Numbered from the stretch's first letter, positions 23,700-35,320 are shown. The stretch is 64,000 bases of DNA from Chrysopilus asiliformis (GCA_964034945.1 OZ035962.1:37103943-37167942); one strand, 5' to 3'. A program made the numbers and translations. Notes: generated from the sequence alone by a model not told the origin.

Positions 23700-24920
23700 A
23701 TCGGACTTATATAAGTGTGCAAAATTTCAAGTCAATCGGACAAGTGGAAGTGGGTCAAAATTGGGTTGCAAGATTTGATCTGACAAACAGACAAACAGAC
23801 AAACAAGATAGCGAGCTAAATAAAAGCTTTTAAAAATAAAAATTTTTAATTTTTTTTTTTTGTTTTAAATGAATACTAATAGCTTAAACATCATTAATTT
23901 GTATAGAGAGTATTTTTAACCCCCATAGAAAAAAACATGTACCAAACGGGTTAAAGAGTGTGATTTTGTCTACACATTCAACAATCTTTTTTTATTTTTC
24001 AGCGGCTAACATTTTTGCAACAATTTCACAAATCGAAACAATGATTTTTGTAAAAATCTATTTGTAGTTCGTGACGCATCTGTTACAATGCTTGCTTTTA
24101 TCTGTAGGAACATAGGGGTGAAACACAGTGTGTCAGATGAAACTAAATATAGAGAAATTAGGGGAAGAACTCAAGAAAATATAACCAATGAAAAACTTAC
24201 CCTATTTATTGTTATCCACTAGAAAGTCGAAACACGTGAGTGACATTTTTCATCGTTAGTCGTAAGTCAACGCATTTTGCAGACTCAAAAGTACACAGAA
24301 AGGTCTTTGAACTCTCTTCTTCATACGACTAATAACATGTGGATTTGATTTTTGGTTTTCCTCACACAAATGGATAAAAGAAAGATAAGCGTTAAAATTA
24401 CCAATTGGCTGTTACAATTTTTATATCCCTTACGACAATTATATAGGAGTATATTACGGGATGTTCACAAAAAACGACACACATTTAGCTGAAGGAGGGG
24501 TTGCGGTAAAAAAAAAGAAAAGGAAAAGTTTTTTTTTCGTTTTTTTTCGGAATTTGTGTACCGTTTTGAACAAGACAACAAGTGCAGCCATCTCTCGATT
24601 TAAGGCGCCTCGCTAAATGACATTTACAACACTCAGTTTTTTGTTTCCGGTCTCGATATACGACAACGAAAATTCGATATAATAACGCTAAATTTAAAGA
24701 AAATTATTTGAACTTAAATGATTATAGTTACAGGAGCAATGCAGTTACAAAGTGCAATGCAGTGAAAAAAAATGTGAAACAAAGCCTATACTGTCCTAAT
24801 TTTCTGCCCTATCAGGGTTGTTTTTTTTATAAAAGTAACTTATATTTAATCATCTTAGATTTCTAAAGAACATACCCTCATCGTTTTTTGTTCTAGCAAA
24901 AAAATGTTTGTGATTAACCA
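23700..24920. other. Repeat tail and anonymous DNA
   Basis: 23700-23830 has TCAAGTCAATCGGACAAGTG and (GACAAACA)n, the usual 3' side of SINE/LINE-like repeats. The remainder has no recognised feature. Confidence 0.5.
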
Positions 24921-24923
24921 AAT

Positions 24924-25396
24924 CTAACTATAATAACCAAACTGCAACTGTACAGGACCCTGATCCTGCCAGTCCTCAGGTATTTCTCTGAAACTTGGGT
25001 ACTAAGCAAAAATAATTGCGACCTCTTCTCCGCGTTTGAGAGGAAGATACTGCGAAGGATCTTTGGCCCCATACATGAGGGGGGGGGGGACGATTCCGGA
25101 GACTCTACAATGACGAGGTCTATGAAAGATATCAGGACATGCCCGTAGTCAAGCTCATAAGACTCAACAGACTCCGGTGGGCTGGTCATGTCACTCGAAT
25201 GAGTGAAAGTGACCGGGCTCGGAAAGTCTTCTGCGGTGGAAGACCCAACCTCAGATGGCAAGACGGCGTTGACCACGACGTGAAGAGAATTGGGATGCAA
25301 AACTGGAGGACATCGGCACGTGACCGGGACCTCTAGTGAGAGACATTGCGGCAGGCCAAGACCGGAAACCGGTTGTAGCGCCCAGAGAGAGAGATT
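24924..25396 (+). mobile_element. LINE reverse-transcriptase C-terminal fragment, copy 2
   Basis: It encodes YRTLILPVLRYFSETWVLSK, FSAFERKILRRIFGPIHEG (end of the RT domain), then after a G-run frameshift MPVVKLIRLNRLRWAGHVTR through DVKRIGMQNWRTSARDRDL, identical in protein to copy 1. The 3' (GA)n tail is the same. Both copies begin within a base or two of each other at CTAACTATAATAACC. Confidence 0.8.
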
Positions 25397-25399
25397 GTT

Positions 25400-26806
25400 T
25401 TCTCGATAATCAAAAAACACTGAAAAATAAGACACCACTTTAATCTATAGCACATTTTAGGGGCAAGTTCTCCTAATTTGGTTGATACCCCATCATATAT
25501 TTTTTTACCAAAAAAATAAATTTTTCACACATCGGATCCTCCTGATATTTTTTTTATTGTACAAGTATATTTACGAAAAATGTTTAATAAAAAAACGGTA
25601 GTTCTCGCTCACGTAGAACATAAGATAAAAATTTTCAAAAAAAGGTAATATTTGTTCCTTGCTCCTTGAAACCAGTAAGTTTCATTCAAAACGGTTCAGT
25701 GGTTCTAGAGTTTTAAGCGAACAGACAGATAGACACACAAGCCTATTATATAATAAAAAAAAGTATTTCTTTAATTTTTATGAAAAAGAGTAAAAAACTA
25801 TCACTCAATTTCGCAGTTTTACTTTTTATGAACGTACCTAAAACTGAGGGTGGACAGTTTAATTCAATTCATTTACACATATGAAAATTAAAAGATTTCA
25901 TAAATCCAGAGAAAATTTTTGATGATTTTTTGTCAGATACACCATAAAAATACCAAACGAAAACTTGTTCTCTACTGCGAGTGTCAGTGCCCTCTTCTCA
26001 AACAAAAACATATCAAATCTCCTAGGCTACTCGTGCGTAAAATATATGGATGAGGTCATTGAACTTTTCGTGAGGTAAATAAACAATAAGTCTTCTACCA
26101 ACGAAAATGTCTCTGATACCGAAAACCAAATAATATAATTCTACCATGCCACAAAGCATTAAAGATATTCTGAATCCGACGCACTTGGTTTGGTGCACTT
26201 CGCATGGGGAACTCAATCTGCATCACTCGTAAATCTGTTGCCAACTTTGAGGAGGAAGATTTTTTTTTTGCTTCCGTTTGTACGGGACTGGAATCCCTAA
26301 CGCAAAGCGGAGTTTTGATGGAAGTTTTCGCCCCTTCTATTATTATTGAGACTGAATTAAGAAAATCAAACAGAGGAAGATTAATACCAGTCGAGTTGCG
26401 ATAAGCCAAATTCTGTTTTTTTTAAAGAATGGCAATGAAGAATTATAGATGTAGCTCATAGACTTAACTCATTAACGAGTAATCTTTGCACAAACTGCTT
26501 GTACACAATTTATGAACTACAGTGAAAGTTCCATAAGCAAACACTGCCGGGATCAGGATTTCTGTCCGGTAATTGAATAATTTTGAATTTTGAAACTATA
26601 GCATTCAGCACCGAGACAATTTTAAGGAACCGGGTTTCGGTGCTAGAATCTTCGAGAACCGGGTACCCGGTTCTGGAACCGGTGCTGAAAATGTAAATAA
26701 AAAATAAGAAATTACCAATAAGAAATTACAGTTAAAAAATTCACTTTTTGAATAACTCTGTGGCATTAGAAGAAAACATCATATTTGATTTTTTTTCATC
26801 GAGTGT
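25400..26806. other. Anonymous DNA with repeat fragments
   Basis: 25640-25760 resembles a SINE/LINE tail (AACGGTTCAGTGGTTCTAGA, then ACAGACAGATAG). 26590-26690 carries GGTACCCGGTTCTGGAACCG-type repeats also seen at 10150 and 28260-28400. Short open frames at 26095-26409 lack support. Confidence 0.45.
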
Positions 26807-26814
26807 ATGACCAT

Positions 26815-27399
26815 GAGTGCTTGGCAACTCTAAACGAGCTAGCTGAGTTCTTCAATATCAAATTAATCTGGGTACCTGGACACAGGGACATTCCGGGTAA
26901 CTGCAAAGCGGACGAACTCGCTAGATACGGCACTACACTCCAAATCATGCCGGAAAAGGAGTATCTGGGTGCACCATTAGCAACGTGCAAATTACTGATT
27001 CGGGAAGAAGCAGCTAGGCTTGCAAATCAAAGGTGGTCCTCAGGCACCACGTGCTACGCTACCAAACTTATTTGGCCAAAGCTGGATAAAAAGCGTACAT
27101 GCAAGCTGATTCTGCTGCACCGAAGATATATTACCATGATTGTAGGCGTGATCACAGGACACTGCCTCATAGGGAGACATGCGAGTAGACTTGGTGTCCC
27201 CTCCAACGACTTCTGTAGAAGCTGCAGAGATGTAGAGGAGGAAGAGACTGTAGGTCATCTACTCTGCACCTGCCCAGCACTGGCTCGCAGAAGGAAATTA
27301 TTTTTAGGATCCTTTTTCTTTGGAAATACAAATGAATTGGAAGATGTAAAGATCAACAATCTCCTAGGCTTCATAAAAAGCTCACACTGGTTCGAGTAG
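26815..27399 (+). pseudogene. LINE RNase H C-terminal half and zinc knuckle
   Basis: The frame encodes ECLATLNELAEFFNIKLIWV, PGHRDIPGNCKADELARYGT (last catalytic His/Asp of RNase H), LIWPKLDKKRTCKLILLHRR, then FCRSCRDVEEEETVGHLLCT and LLGFIKSSHWFE with a stop. No internal stop, but the RT and most RNase H residues are missing through 5' truncation, so it is a dead fragment rather than a gene. Confidence 0.85.
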
Positions 27400-27491
27400 A
27401 GAAGAATTAAATAAATATATATGTGGTATCACAATGGACCTCATTGGTCTAAGTGGGTCGGAAGACCGCCACTCTAACCTACCTACCTACC
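26815..27491 (+). mobile_element. 5'-truncated LINE 3' end with target duplication
   Basis: An RNase-H-type LINE 3' fragment flanked by an 8-bp duplication ATGACCAT (26807-26814 and 27492-27499). The 3' tail is a (CCTA)n repeat. It belongs to the same LINE group as the 41.9-46.4 kb copy (shared CRSC...HLLC...CPAL knuckle and SSxWFE ending) but is clearly diverged. Confidence 0.82.
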
Positions 27492-27495
27492 ATGA

Positions 27496-27882
27496 CCATA
27501 GTTTAACTAGTTAGGAAACCTAGGGATTTTTCCGTGTACCTACGTTGGAGTAAAGATAGCCGATATACTCGTGGACGCGGTTTTTCTTTCTTTCCTATGC
27601 GTAAATTACCATCAAAACACAACACATGTAAAACCTAGCCACATTTTCATACACCACCAACACATGCAATCTTCCGACAGCGGAAGACAGCGGAAGATTG
27701 TCGGAAGATTGCATGTGTTGGTGGTGTATGAAAATGTGGCTAGGTTTTACATGTGTTGTGTTTTGATGGTAATTTACGCATAGGAAAGAAAGAAAAACCG
27801 CGTCCACGAGTATATCGGCTATCTTTACTCCAACGTAGGTACACGGAAAAATCCCTAGGTTTCCTAACTAGTTAAACTATGG
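27496..27882. repeat. 387-bp near-perfect palindrome, probably a mobile hairpin
   Basis: Arms of about 185 bp (27496-27679 and 27699-27882) appear identical in reverse complement, with a 19-bp spacer. Consequently a 70-codon frame on the + strand (27571-27783) and one on the - strand (27595-27807) give nearly the same peptide; neither resembles a known protein. CCATAG/CTATGG ends are flanked by TATGA (26806-26810, before the LINE, and 27883-27887), suggesting it inserted with a 5-bp duplication before the LINE arrived. Confidence 0.85.
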
Positions 27883-27889
27883 TATGACA

Positions 27890-28520
27890 GCAGAAAGAGG
27901 AAGTAAGACAACAAAACCAATTTCTATAGTGTAGTGCTTACTCTAGTGGAAGTTAATGAGGAAAGGTCTTATTTTCCATTCTATATAATAGTTGTTCCCT
28001 GCCTATACATAAAAAACCATTTTAACTTTACAGGAAATTTAATACTTTCTGTGAGCGCATATAAATCTATTATATTGTCGTTGTTTTAAAGAGACTTTGT
28101 AAAGAAAATGTAATCGGATGGCTTAATTTTGCATTAATCTTTTAATTTACAGTTATTATTAACAGAAATATGTACTTACAAATATGTATTTCGTATATAT
28201 TCAGCAGCGAACGAACAGTATTTTGATATTTTAGCATGTAAGAAATTGCTTGCTTTCAGCACCGAAAACCGGGTAATTTTACCCAATTCAAACCCGGTTT
28301 TCGGTTCCAGAAAATGGCCGGGATTCCCGGAAACCGGGTTTCGGGTACCCAGTATTGAATGCTCTAATTGAAACCCGGCATTCCGGGAAACGAAAGTCCT
28401 TGTGCCCGGAATTTAAAAATGTTTATTTTTGCTACGTGTTTTGTTGTTTACAATAACTTCTTAGACGACATAATTATAATTATGCTTTTGCTATCGAAAT
28501 TTTTCTAGAAATTTGGTGGT
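27890..28520. other. Anonymous DNA, ACCGGGTACCC-type repeat at 28255-28400
   Basis: Contains several AACCGGGTTTCGG/AACCCGGTTTTCGG motifs. No gene recognised. Confidence 0.45.
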
Positions 28521-28529
28521 AATTCCTGA

Positions 28530-29078
28530 TTTTTACACCCATATGGTAAAACCAAAGGGTATATTAAATTTTCCTTACCGTTTGTAACGCCAAGATTCCG
28601 CACACAAAAATGAATTACACCAGAATGTTTAAAATGATAAAACAATTTAAAAAAATGCATTTTGCATGTCCGTCCGTTCGTCCATCTGTGGCGCGTATTG
28701 CGGGCGGACGGATTGAGCTAGAGACTGGAAATTTTACGCAGATTCGTTTTTCGTAAAATGCAAGGCTAAGTTCGTTAATGGACCAGTAGGGGGGGTACCG
28801 CCCCATACGAACTAAAACGTTTTTGCGAATATCTCAAAAAAGGTGCATCTTATCAAAAAAGTCCAAGAATAAAAGTTATTTTAATGAAAATATCTCAATA
28901 ACAGATTCTACATAAAACTCCCATACATCAAAATCCGATTGGCATAAATTTTAAAAAATCTCTTTGAAAAGTTTGACTTCAAAGTGGAATTTTGATACAA
29001 CTGTTCGCCGTTCACTTAAATCACCATACGGGTTTTCAATAATTGCCAGATTGGCAATTATAGCTTTTGTTATGTTTT
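28530..29078 (+). mobile_element. DINE-1-like element, full length
   Basis: The 5' subterminal repeat is slightly diverged (ACACCCATATGGTAAAACC). Microsatellite short; core, G-run, hairpin and TTTTGTTATG end present. Confidence 0.85.
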
Positions 29079-29104
29079 TTATTAAAAAAAAGATGCAAAA
29101 ATTT

Positions 29105-29850
29105 TGAAAATCTAAGTCGATTGGTAGTATAATAAAGTATTGTATTCATGAAAAATTTCGATCTTTTAATTTTGCCTTAAAAGATTTTCTGAGCACTCGT
29201 TAGTCGATTGGAGTCAAGTTACAAAAATACCTTTCTCTCTGTCAGTCTGTGTACAAGATTTCTCTAAAACTGATAGAGCTAGAGCCGTGAAATTTTATTG
29301 CCGCTTTTTAAAAATTCCAATTTCGTTTTTTGCTATTTACTATGGAACTACGCTTTTTTCAGTAGTCTGATGTATGGCAAGAATTGGAGATCATAAAATT
29401 TTCTACACCTGCGTATCTCAGGCCGTTATCGAGACCGTTATATAAAAAACAGTGTTTTTGTGATTATCTCGAAAATTGAAGGGTTTTTGCTAGTTGTATT
29501 TATGAGATTGTCATTCTCCACAATTCGTCTTTCACCGTTATCCGTTATCTTTTACTGTTATTGAGATATTTTCATTAAAATGTAAAAAATATATTTTTGC
29601 GTACTGCTTTTAAACTAACGTTTTTTTTATAGGAAGAATTAAAGACATTAAAATTCTCTACATTTTCATCTTTTACGGTAAATTGATATATGATATTTTG
29701 CCGTTATCGAGATATTTCAGATTTTGTAAAACAAATCATATTTTTATATAAAGCTATAATTTTACTTGTCGGGTTATAATGTAAATTGCGCAGGAACGTA
29801 GATTTGATATAAGAAAGTCATGTGCTGTTCACATCAGATATTTTCCTATG
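29105..29850 (-). repeat. Family B copy, reversed, most complete
   Basis: Runs from AATAAAGTATTGTATTCATG to GTAGATTTGATATAAGAAAG in reverse, including the GTCAGTCTGTG region and TATCGAGATATTT motifs. No coding content. Confidence 0.6.
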
Positions 29851-30417
29851 ATTTGCCATACACGATATTTAACCAACCAGAGAAACGAATCAAACCAGTT
29901 TAAAAAAAATCAACAATTCAAAAATATTTTAAGGGACTAATGAGACTAGTTTTAAGTAGCTCTAGAAATTTCCGATATTTGCCTTTTCCGAACACAGCTA
30001 ATTAGTAAAAACAATAATGTCATTTCATTCATTATAATATTTTAATTATTTGACCTTGTTTTCATATCGTTTATACAAATAGATTTTTCATTAACTTCCT
30101 GTCTACATTCGGAATTTTGTATCTTTTGCCATCTAAGAAATCTACTTAATTCATTCTTTGCGCAGCATTAAAAGGGATTCAGCGAAATATTCCAAAAGTG
30201 CAACAGATAAAAGCCAAAGTTTTCTTGTTTGATGATATCTTTGTGAATTCAGTGTGAGATGTCTTCACTTAAACGTCTATTTCTATAAATTTTTCGCAGT
30301 CCCGTGTCTAGACAAAGTAGTTGAAATTATTTTCACTTTAGCCGGAAGACGGTCGAACTTTGGACTGGGGAGTCTTTTATTATTGTGATTTCTCATCTAA
30401 ATTTAGAAATTCGAAAT

Positions 30418-30654
30418 TTATTTAATGTAACTGAAGATTGTGTGTGTGTGGAAATGTATTAAATTACTTACCAAAAACGTAGTTAAAGCTTTTGGAATTC
30501 TCTCCATGTCTCCGTTTGTGTACAAACTCGGATCCTTTCTCTCGTACATCCTTGAGATGTGACATTCTTCAACCACAAAACGGTTTATTTCTAGTAAAAC
30601 ACTCATTATTGAGTTACGAGTTCTGGATTTGCTACTTTGTCTGGGAATTTCCAT
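30418..30654 (-). CDS. Possible exon of an unrecognised gene
   Basis: Minus-strand frame encodes RTRNSIMSVLLEINRFVVEE and CHISRMYERKDPSLYTNGDM ERIPKALTTFL. It has balanced composition unlike its AT-rich surroundings, a CAG acceptor-like site near 30643 and a GTAAGT donor-like site near 30472. I do not recognise the protein. No second exon could be linked to it, so it may be a chance frame or a repeat fragment. Confidence 0.2.
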   Translation of the reverse strand: MEIPRQSSKSRTRNSIMSVLLEINRFVVEECHISRMYERKDPSLYTNGDMERIPKALTTFLVSNLIHFHTHTIFSYIK

Positions 30655-31342
30655 CGATTGTTGATGTGGCGAACGCGATTTTCACAACAAAATTGTAACA
30701 AGGGATTCTGAATAATTGCCAAAATAGAAAGTCAGATGACTTTCGAGACTTCACGGAATTTTTATGTGGAGGGTGAATAATCAACAGAACGTATTACAAG
30801 TTCCTGTGACTGATACGATTGTGGGTATGGGGTGGAATTTCCTTACATACAGTCCAGGGTGGGCGGAGTTGATGAAATTATGTTTGTGTGGGCGGTTGGA
30901 CGTTATCATTCTCATCATCGTCGGTGCCGGTGTCGTTTTTTACTGCCTGGAAAGATTTCATGTTACTTCAATGTTCCAGTGATTTTGGAGAGTCTGCTGT
31001 ACCTTGCTAGGTTGTCGTAATTGTTGTGACGGGTTCGATTAATTTTCCACTTCGAATGGATTATTATAAAAAGTTTCTCATATTTAAAACACATTTTCAC
31101 TGGAAAAGATTCCATTGCAACAAACGAGCGCATAAAACGGTTCTTGACTTGAAAGGTTTTGAAAAGAATTTTTTTTGAGATTCTTCTTTTTTGAGACACT
31201 GAAAATTACATCTGCTTCTTATATTCAGTGTTGCCGAATGTAGGGATTTTTCCCCACAGTAGGGAAATTTAACCTAAAATTAAGCGTAGGGAAGTTTTCT
31301 CAAAATTCATCTATTTGTAGGGAAATTCCAATATTTACAAAA

Positions 31343-31570
31343 TAACATAACAAAAGCTATAATTGGTAATCTGGCAATTATTGAAAACCCGTATGATGGC
31401 ATTGTTCGAAGTTTAAGTGAACGGCGAACAGTTGTATTAAAATTTCACTTTGAAGTCAAACTTTTCAATAAAATTTTTTAAAAGTTATTCCAATCGGATT
31501 TTGATGTATGGGAGTTTTATGTAGAATCATATCCTAAATAACTTTTGTTCTTGCACTTTTTTGATAAGAT
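31343..31570 (-). mobile_element. DINE-1-like element, reversed 3' fragment
   Basis: Hairpin (with one change), CGGCGAACAGTTGTAT and ATGTATGGGAGTTTTATGTA segments; truncated at TTTTTTGATAAGAT. Confidence 0.8.
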
Positions 31571-31579
31571 TTTTTTGGT

Positions 31580-32440
31580 ATAAGAGACCAAAGTCTCTCG
31601 TCATGTATTTCTACCTTTACTGTACATCAGTCTACCAGAGGAAAAAAGCGACACACAACCTCTTGCATCAACAGCAAAAATGCTACTGAGTGAATCATAG
31701 TGAATCATAGAGTGAATCATTGTGTCTGACTCATAGAATTTGCTAATTTTTCGTCCGCTGATTGATACTTACACAAGTTTTTACGAGATAGAACTTAAAA
31801 TGTGACAACATTGGTTATACAAAAAAAAATTTAAGCATGTGAGGAGCTTAGTGAGCCAAAGAAGGACATCTCTGCAGTAAAGCAACTGGTACGGTTTGCC
31901 ACGTGGTTGGGCGTGCATGTCGCGTCGCTGAAGATTAAGTGCTTAAGATCGGAGTTTTATCACTAATTTGCTATAGTTTCAGCCAGAACTTGAAGGAAAA
32001 TCCATTAATGCCGATGCACAGAGGAAATGTGCTTGATTAAAAAAATGTCTACCGTTTTTTTTTTGCAGGACTTCTTTCCGTCCTTTCAAAAGTTCGTCCA
32101 CTAGTTTCAACGAAACTCGCTGAAATTATATTTTCATTCGTTTCAATTTTTTTTGTTTCCCATTTGCAGAATAACTACTACCTAATAAATTAAATGTAAA
32201 CACTACGAGCCAGAGTCTACATAAAATCTTTCATTAATCCATTTCGAACAACTCATACATACTATTAATTAGAGAAATTCCAAGATTTCAATTCTAGCGT
32301 ATAAACAGATTAACAAAACTTTGTGTTCACACTTGCCACTTTAATTGTATGCTAATTTTTTTTACCTACAGATGTGTTTGTTATCTTCCTTTAACACGAA
32401 TATGATCGGTTTCTAATTCAATTTGTTTGTTTATTTTCAG
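31580..32440. other. Sequence just upstream of first S6k exon found
   Basis: No promoter or exon could be identified; it ends in the acceptor tract of the first exon found. A three-fold AGTGAATCATAG-type repeat lies at 31690-31720. Confidence 0.4.
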
Positions 32441-32481
32441 GTCGACCTAGAACCAGAACTTCACATAAATAAACAACCTGA
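32441..32481 (+). CDS. S6k: S6k coding exon (N-terminal regulatory segment), first one found
   Basis: Forty-one bases encode VDLEPELHINKQPE, the last codon being split with the next exon. It is flanked by a polypyrimidine tract plus CAG acceptor and a GTAAGT donor. The peptide corresponds to the acidic N-terminal stretch of insect p70 S6 kinase just before the kinase domain. The exon starts in phase 0, so at least one upstream exon with the initiator Met and the TOR-signalling motif must exist. I did not find it in 1-32440; it may lie before the window or be too short to see. The next intron is about 5.2 kb and repeat-rich. The call rests on correct splice phase with the following exon and family resemblance, because the exon is short. 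Confidence 0.85.
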
Positions 32482-33454
32482 GTAAGTATATTTCGAATAA
32501 TTTTTCATAGCATTTCCTATAGATCGATTTCTTTTTGTTATTCTGGTGTAGAACACACTTCTTATTCTGAAGGTTAAAGATGTTAAACGCTTGGTGCTGA
32601 ATTTAGATCCCATTGATTTTGAAAACCGCGCCACGTCGGCTTCTTCGCATATCCAAAAACAATTTCTTTACTTAATTTCTAATTTATGAGAAAACCGTTT
32701 TAGAACATTTACAAAATAGTATAAAAAAATTATTTTTTTCGAATAAGCGTCTAGCTAAATGCAAAACAAAAAAAAGAATAGAAAATGGTCTAAAGAAAAA
32801 AAAGACACTGGGCAACAGTCCAAACTAGACTGGCGATCTGTTAAGATGTTTAGGCTAATTAGGAATTCCTGAACAAAAGTTTGCTCTATCACTTCAAGTT
32901 TTTGAGATAACGGCGCTTAAAGTTTGAAAATAACGGTTAAAAACGACTATACTAATGTTTTTTTTTATTTACATTGTGACCTCTTTGGTGTTTTTGGAAA
33001 AGTTGCTCTTCATTAATAGACGAAAATTTTTTTTATTTGCTTTTAAAAATATTTTTGTATTTTGTAAAAATGAAGCGCATAATGTTGCACGCCACTAAAT
33101 TTTAGGTTGTAGTTATAATCTTATTATGATGTTTGTCAGACCCCTGTGATAGAGAATTATGCTCAGCCACTCGAAATCCCCAAGCAAATACCTCGAGAAT
33201 TTTTACAGCTAGAACCTTACACCAAAATACCAAATTGCAGGAATTTTTAAAAGCTGTTTTACTTATTATCTTCAATTTTTTTTATATGTTACCCGATTAA
33301 ATAGTCTACTTATGGAGTTCCTCAATGATAGGAGAGCAGAAGTGTTTTACACGTGTGCAAGTTAACGCAGGACAATAGCACAAGTAGGCCTCCACTGGAT
33401 CGTTCACTCATTTTTTATAAGAATCCCAGTCGTAAACGAGAAGAACCCCGTTTC

Positions 33455-33785
33455 AAATTTAAAGGTGCCGCTCCACATGAGAGTAAATATGCGAGTAACT
33501 CTCGAGAGTTACTCGCAGGGGATTGTCCATTTGAGAGTTAATTTCGGCGATTTTTCTCTTTTCAAGACCAATATCATGATTTTTTTGACATCTCGCTTTG
33601 GCGAGTTCTCGCGAGCTACTAGCGAAATTCAAAAGCCGTTCGTATCTGGCGAGCAACTCCTCGAGAGTTCAGTGGGTGCGTGTCGACTAGAGAGTAGAAT
33701 CACTTTTGACAGCTCGCAGAAACTAGCTCGTGAGTTTCTGCGAGCGACTCTCAGAGACGTGTCCTTAAGAGTCTTTTTGTGATTT
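33455..33785. repeat. Possible MITE rich in CTCGCGAG/ACTCTC motifs
   Basis: GCGAGTAACTCTCGAGAGTTACTCGC-type palindrome near 33490-33515, with partly inverted ends (GTGCCGCTCCACATGAGAG against the complement of CTCTCAGAGACGTGTCCTT). Weak terminal match; tentative. Confidence 0.4.
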
Positions 33786-34789
33786 CGGTGGATTTCAAAA
33801 ATGCATTGATTTTTCTGATCTAAACTGATCTAAAAAGTGAAGACACGTTGGGACTGTCTATAAAATACGTTACGCTGATTTTAGGCGTTTCGGACCCTCC
33901 ATCATCTCCGTTTTTCGAAATTTTTGGTAAGGAGTTTAATACCGCCGTCACACTACCGAAGATCTCCCCGTTAAAATGTGACGTTTTTTTTTATCGCTAA
34001 CCTTTTAGGCATTTTCCAAATTGCAGATGTGAAAAAATGGTATGTACTATGTAAAAAGTTATAATTTTGTCAATTTCACAGTAAAGATCCGCAGAAATCT
34101 CGGTAAAATTCTCTTTCTGATAGTGTCAAAGGTCAATTCTATCGCTTCAGACTCAAATGAAACACAGATCAACCTTTACGATTGAAACAACGTAAGATAA
34201 ATGCTAATACGAATAAAATTAGAATCTAAAAAAAATCTGATTAATAGATGTTTGTCTAGTATGAGTCATATCTCAAATGTTGTATATGTAAATGAATGAT
34301 CAATTAAAAATTATTCGTCGGGTCATTTGACTTTTCAAGGTTTCGGTCATTTAACTACTTATTTCTTTTTTTGCGTTTACGAACATTTCAACTTACAGAT
34401 AGTGCACGTTATTTTAATTGAATAAATTTTATTATTTTTTTAAACTATTATAACGGCATTGCTCTATAAAATGTGGAAATAAGTTTTGTTTTCGATTTTT
34501 CAGAAAACAAGCGGATGTAGTATTATAATTTTCTTTAGAAAATAAAATATAAAAGATTTTTGTGTTGATGTTTGTCGCAGTTTCTTGGTCAGTGGATTGG
34601 AGTTAAATAAAAATGCGTCCAAAATTGTAAATTTGTTCGAGTTATGACAGTTTTTTTTGCCCGTTACTAAATGGCAACACTAGGCCGATAAAGTACATTT
34701 TTTCTAGTAAACTTTTTTATTGTCTTAGCTTGACAGTGGCTGAAATTCTCGAAATTTAGTTAATATTATCATTATTCTATTAGTATTAA

Positions 34790-35158
34790 CACGTTGAGCG
34801 CCACTTGCCCACCGGTGGTCATTCTTTTAATTACACAGTAGACCGCGTGCTTACGAGCGGGTATTCCTTGGTTGACATTCATGGACCAACATTTTTTTAT
34901 TTTTATTGATTTATTGCAAGTACTACAAACTCCAAGTAAAATAGGTTTACATCCTGGGACCAAACTTAATATTTCTCAAAGCTAAATATATGTAAAAGGT
35001 TCCCACTGGTGGTCACGATGTCTCGAAGTGGGAACGTAGTGTGACCACGGGTGGTCACGTTGTCCCACCATCGACATCCAATAATAACCACCGGTGGTCA
35101 CTTGGACCTCTGTTGGAAAATTAAAATGTTCACCGGTGGACCCGTGGCGCTCAACGTG
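34790..35158. mobile_element. piggyBac-type MITE (TTAA target)
   Basis: Inverted ends CACGTTGAGCGCCAC, flanked by TTAA at 34786-34789 and 35159-35162. The interior holds about five copies of the palindromic CCACCGGTGGTCA-like motif. 369 bp, non-coding. TTAA duplications are diagnostic of piggyBac-type transposition. Confidence 0.85.
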
Positions 35159-35204
35159 TTAATTCATTAAAATCGGCTAATTTATCCGCCCCTCTCCCAT
35201 TTTT

Positions 35205-35320
35205 AATGGGCACGTTTTTTGCAAGTATCTCGAAGACGGTGCGCCGCCGTATCGAAAAAAATCAACAGACAAATAGTGTTTAGAATATGATTTTACATAA
35301 CTTTGCAATACATTAACATT
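35205..35320 (+). repeat. DINE-1-like subfamily 2 fragment
   Basis: AAGTATCTCGAAGACGGTGC-like stretch and AGAATATGATTTTACATAAC match the middle of subfamily 2. Confidence 0.5.

Noticed and set aside
27571..27807. Two 70-codon genes on opposite strands
   Set aside because: They are the same sequence seen from both arms of a palindrome, with no recognisable domain.
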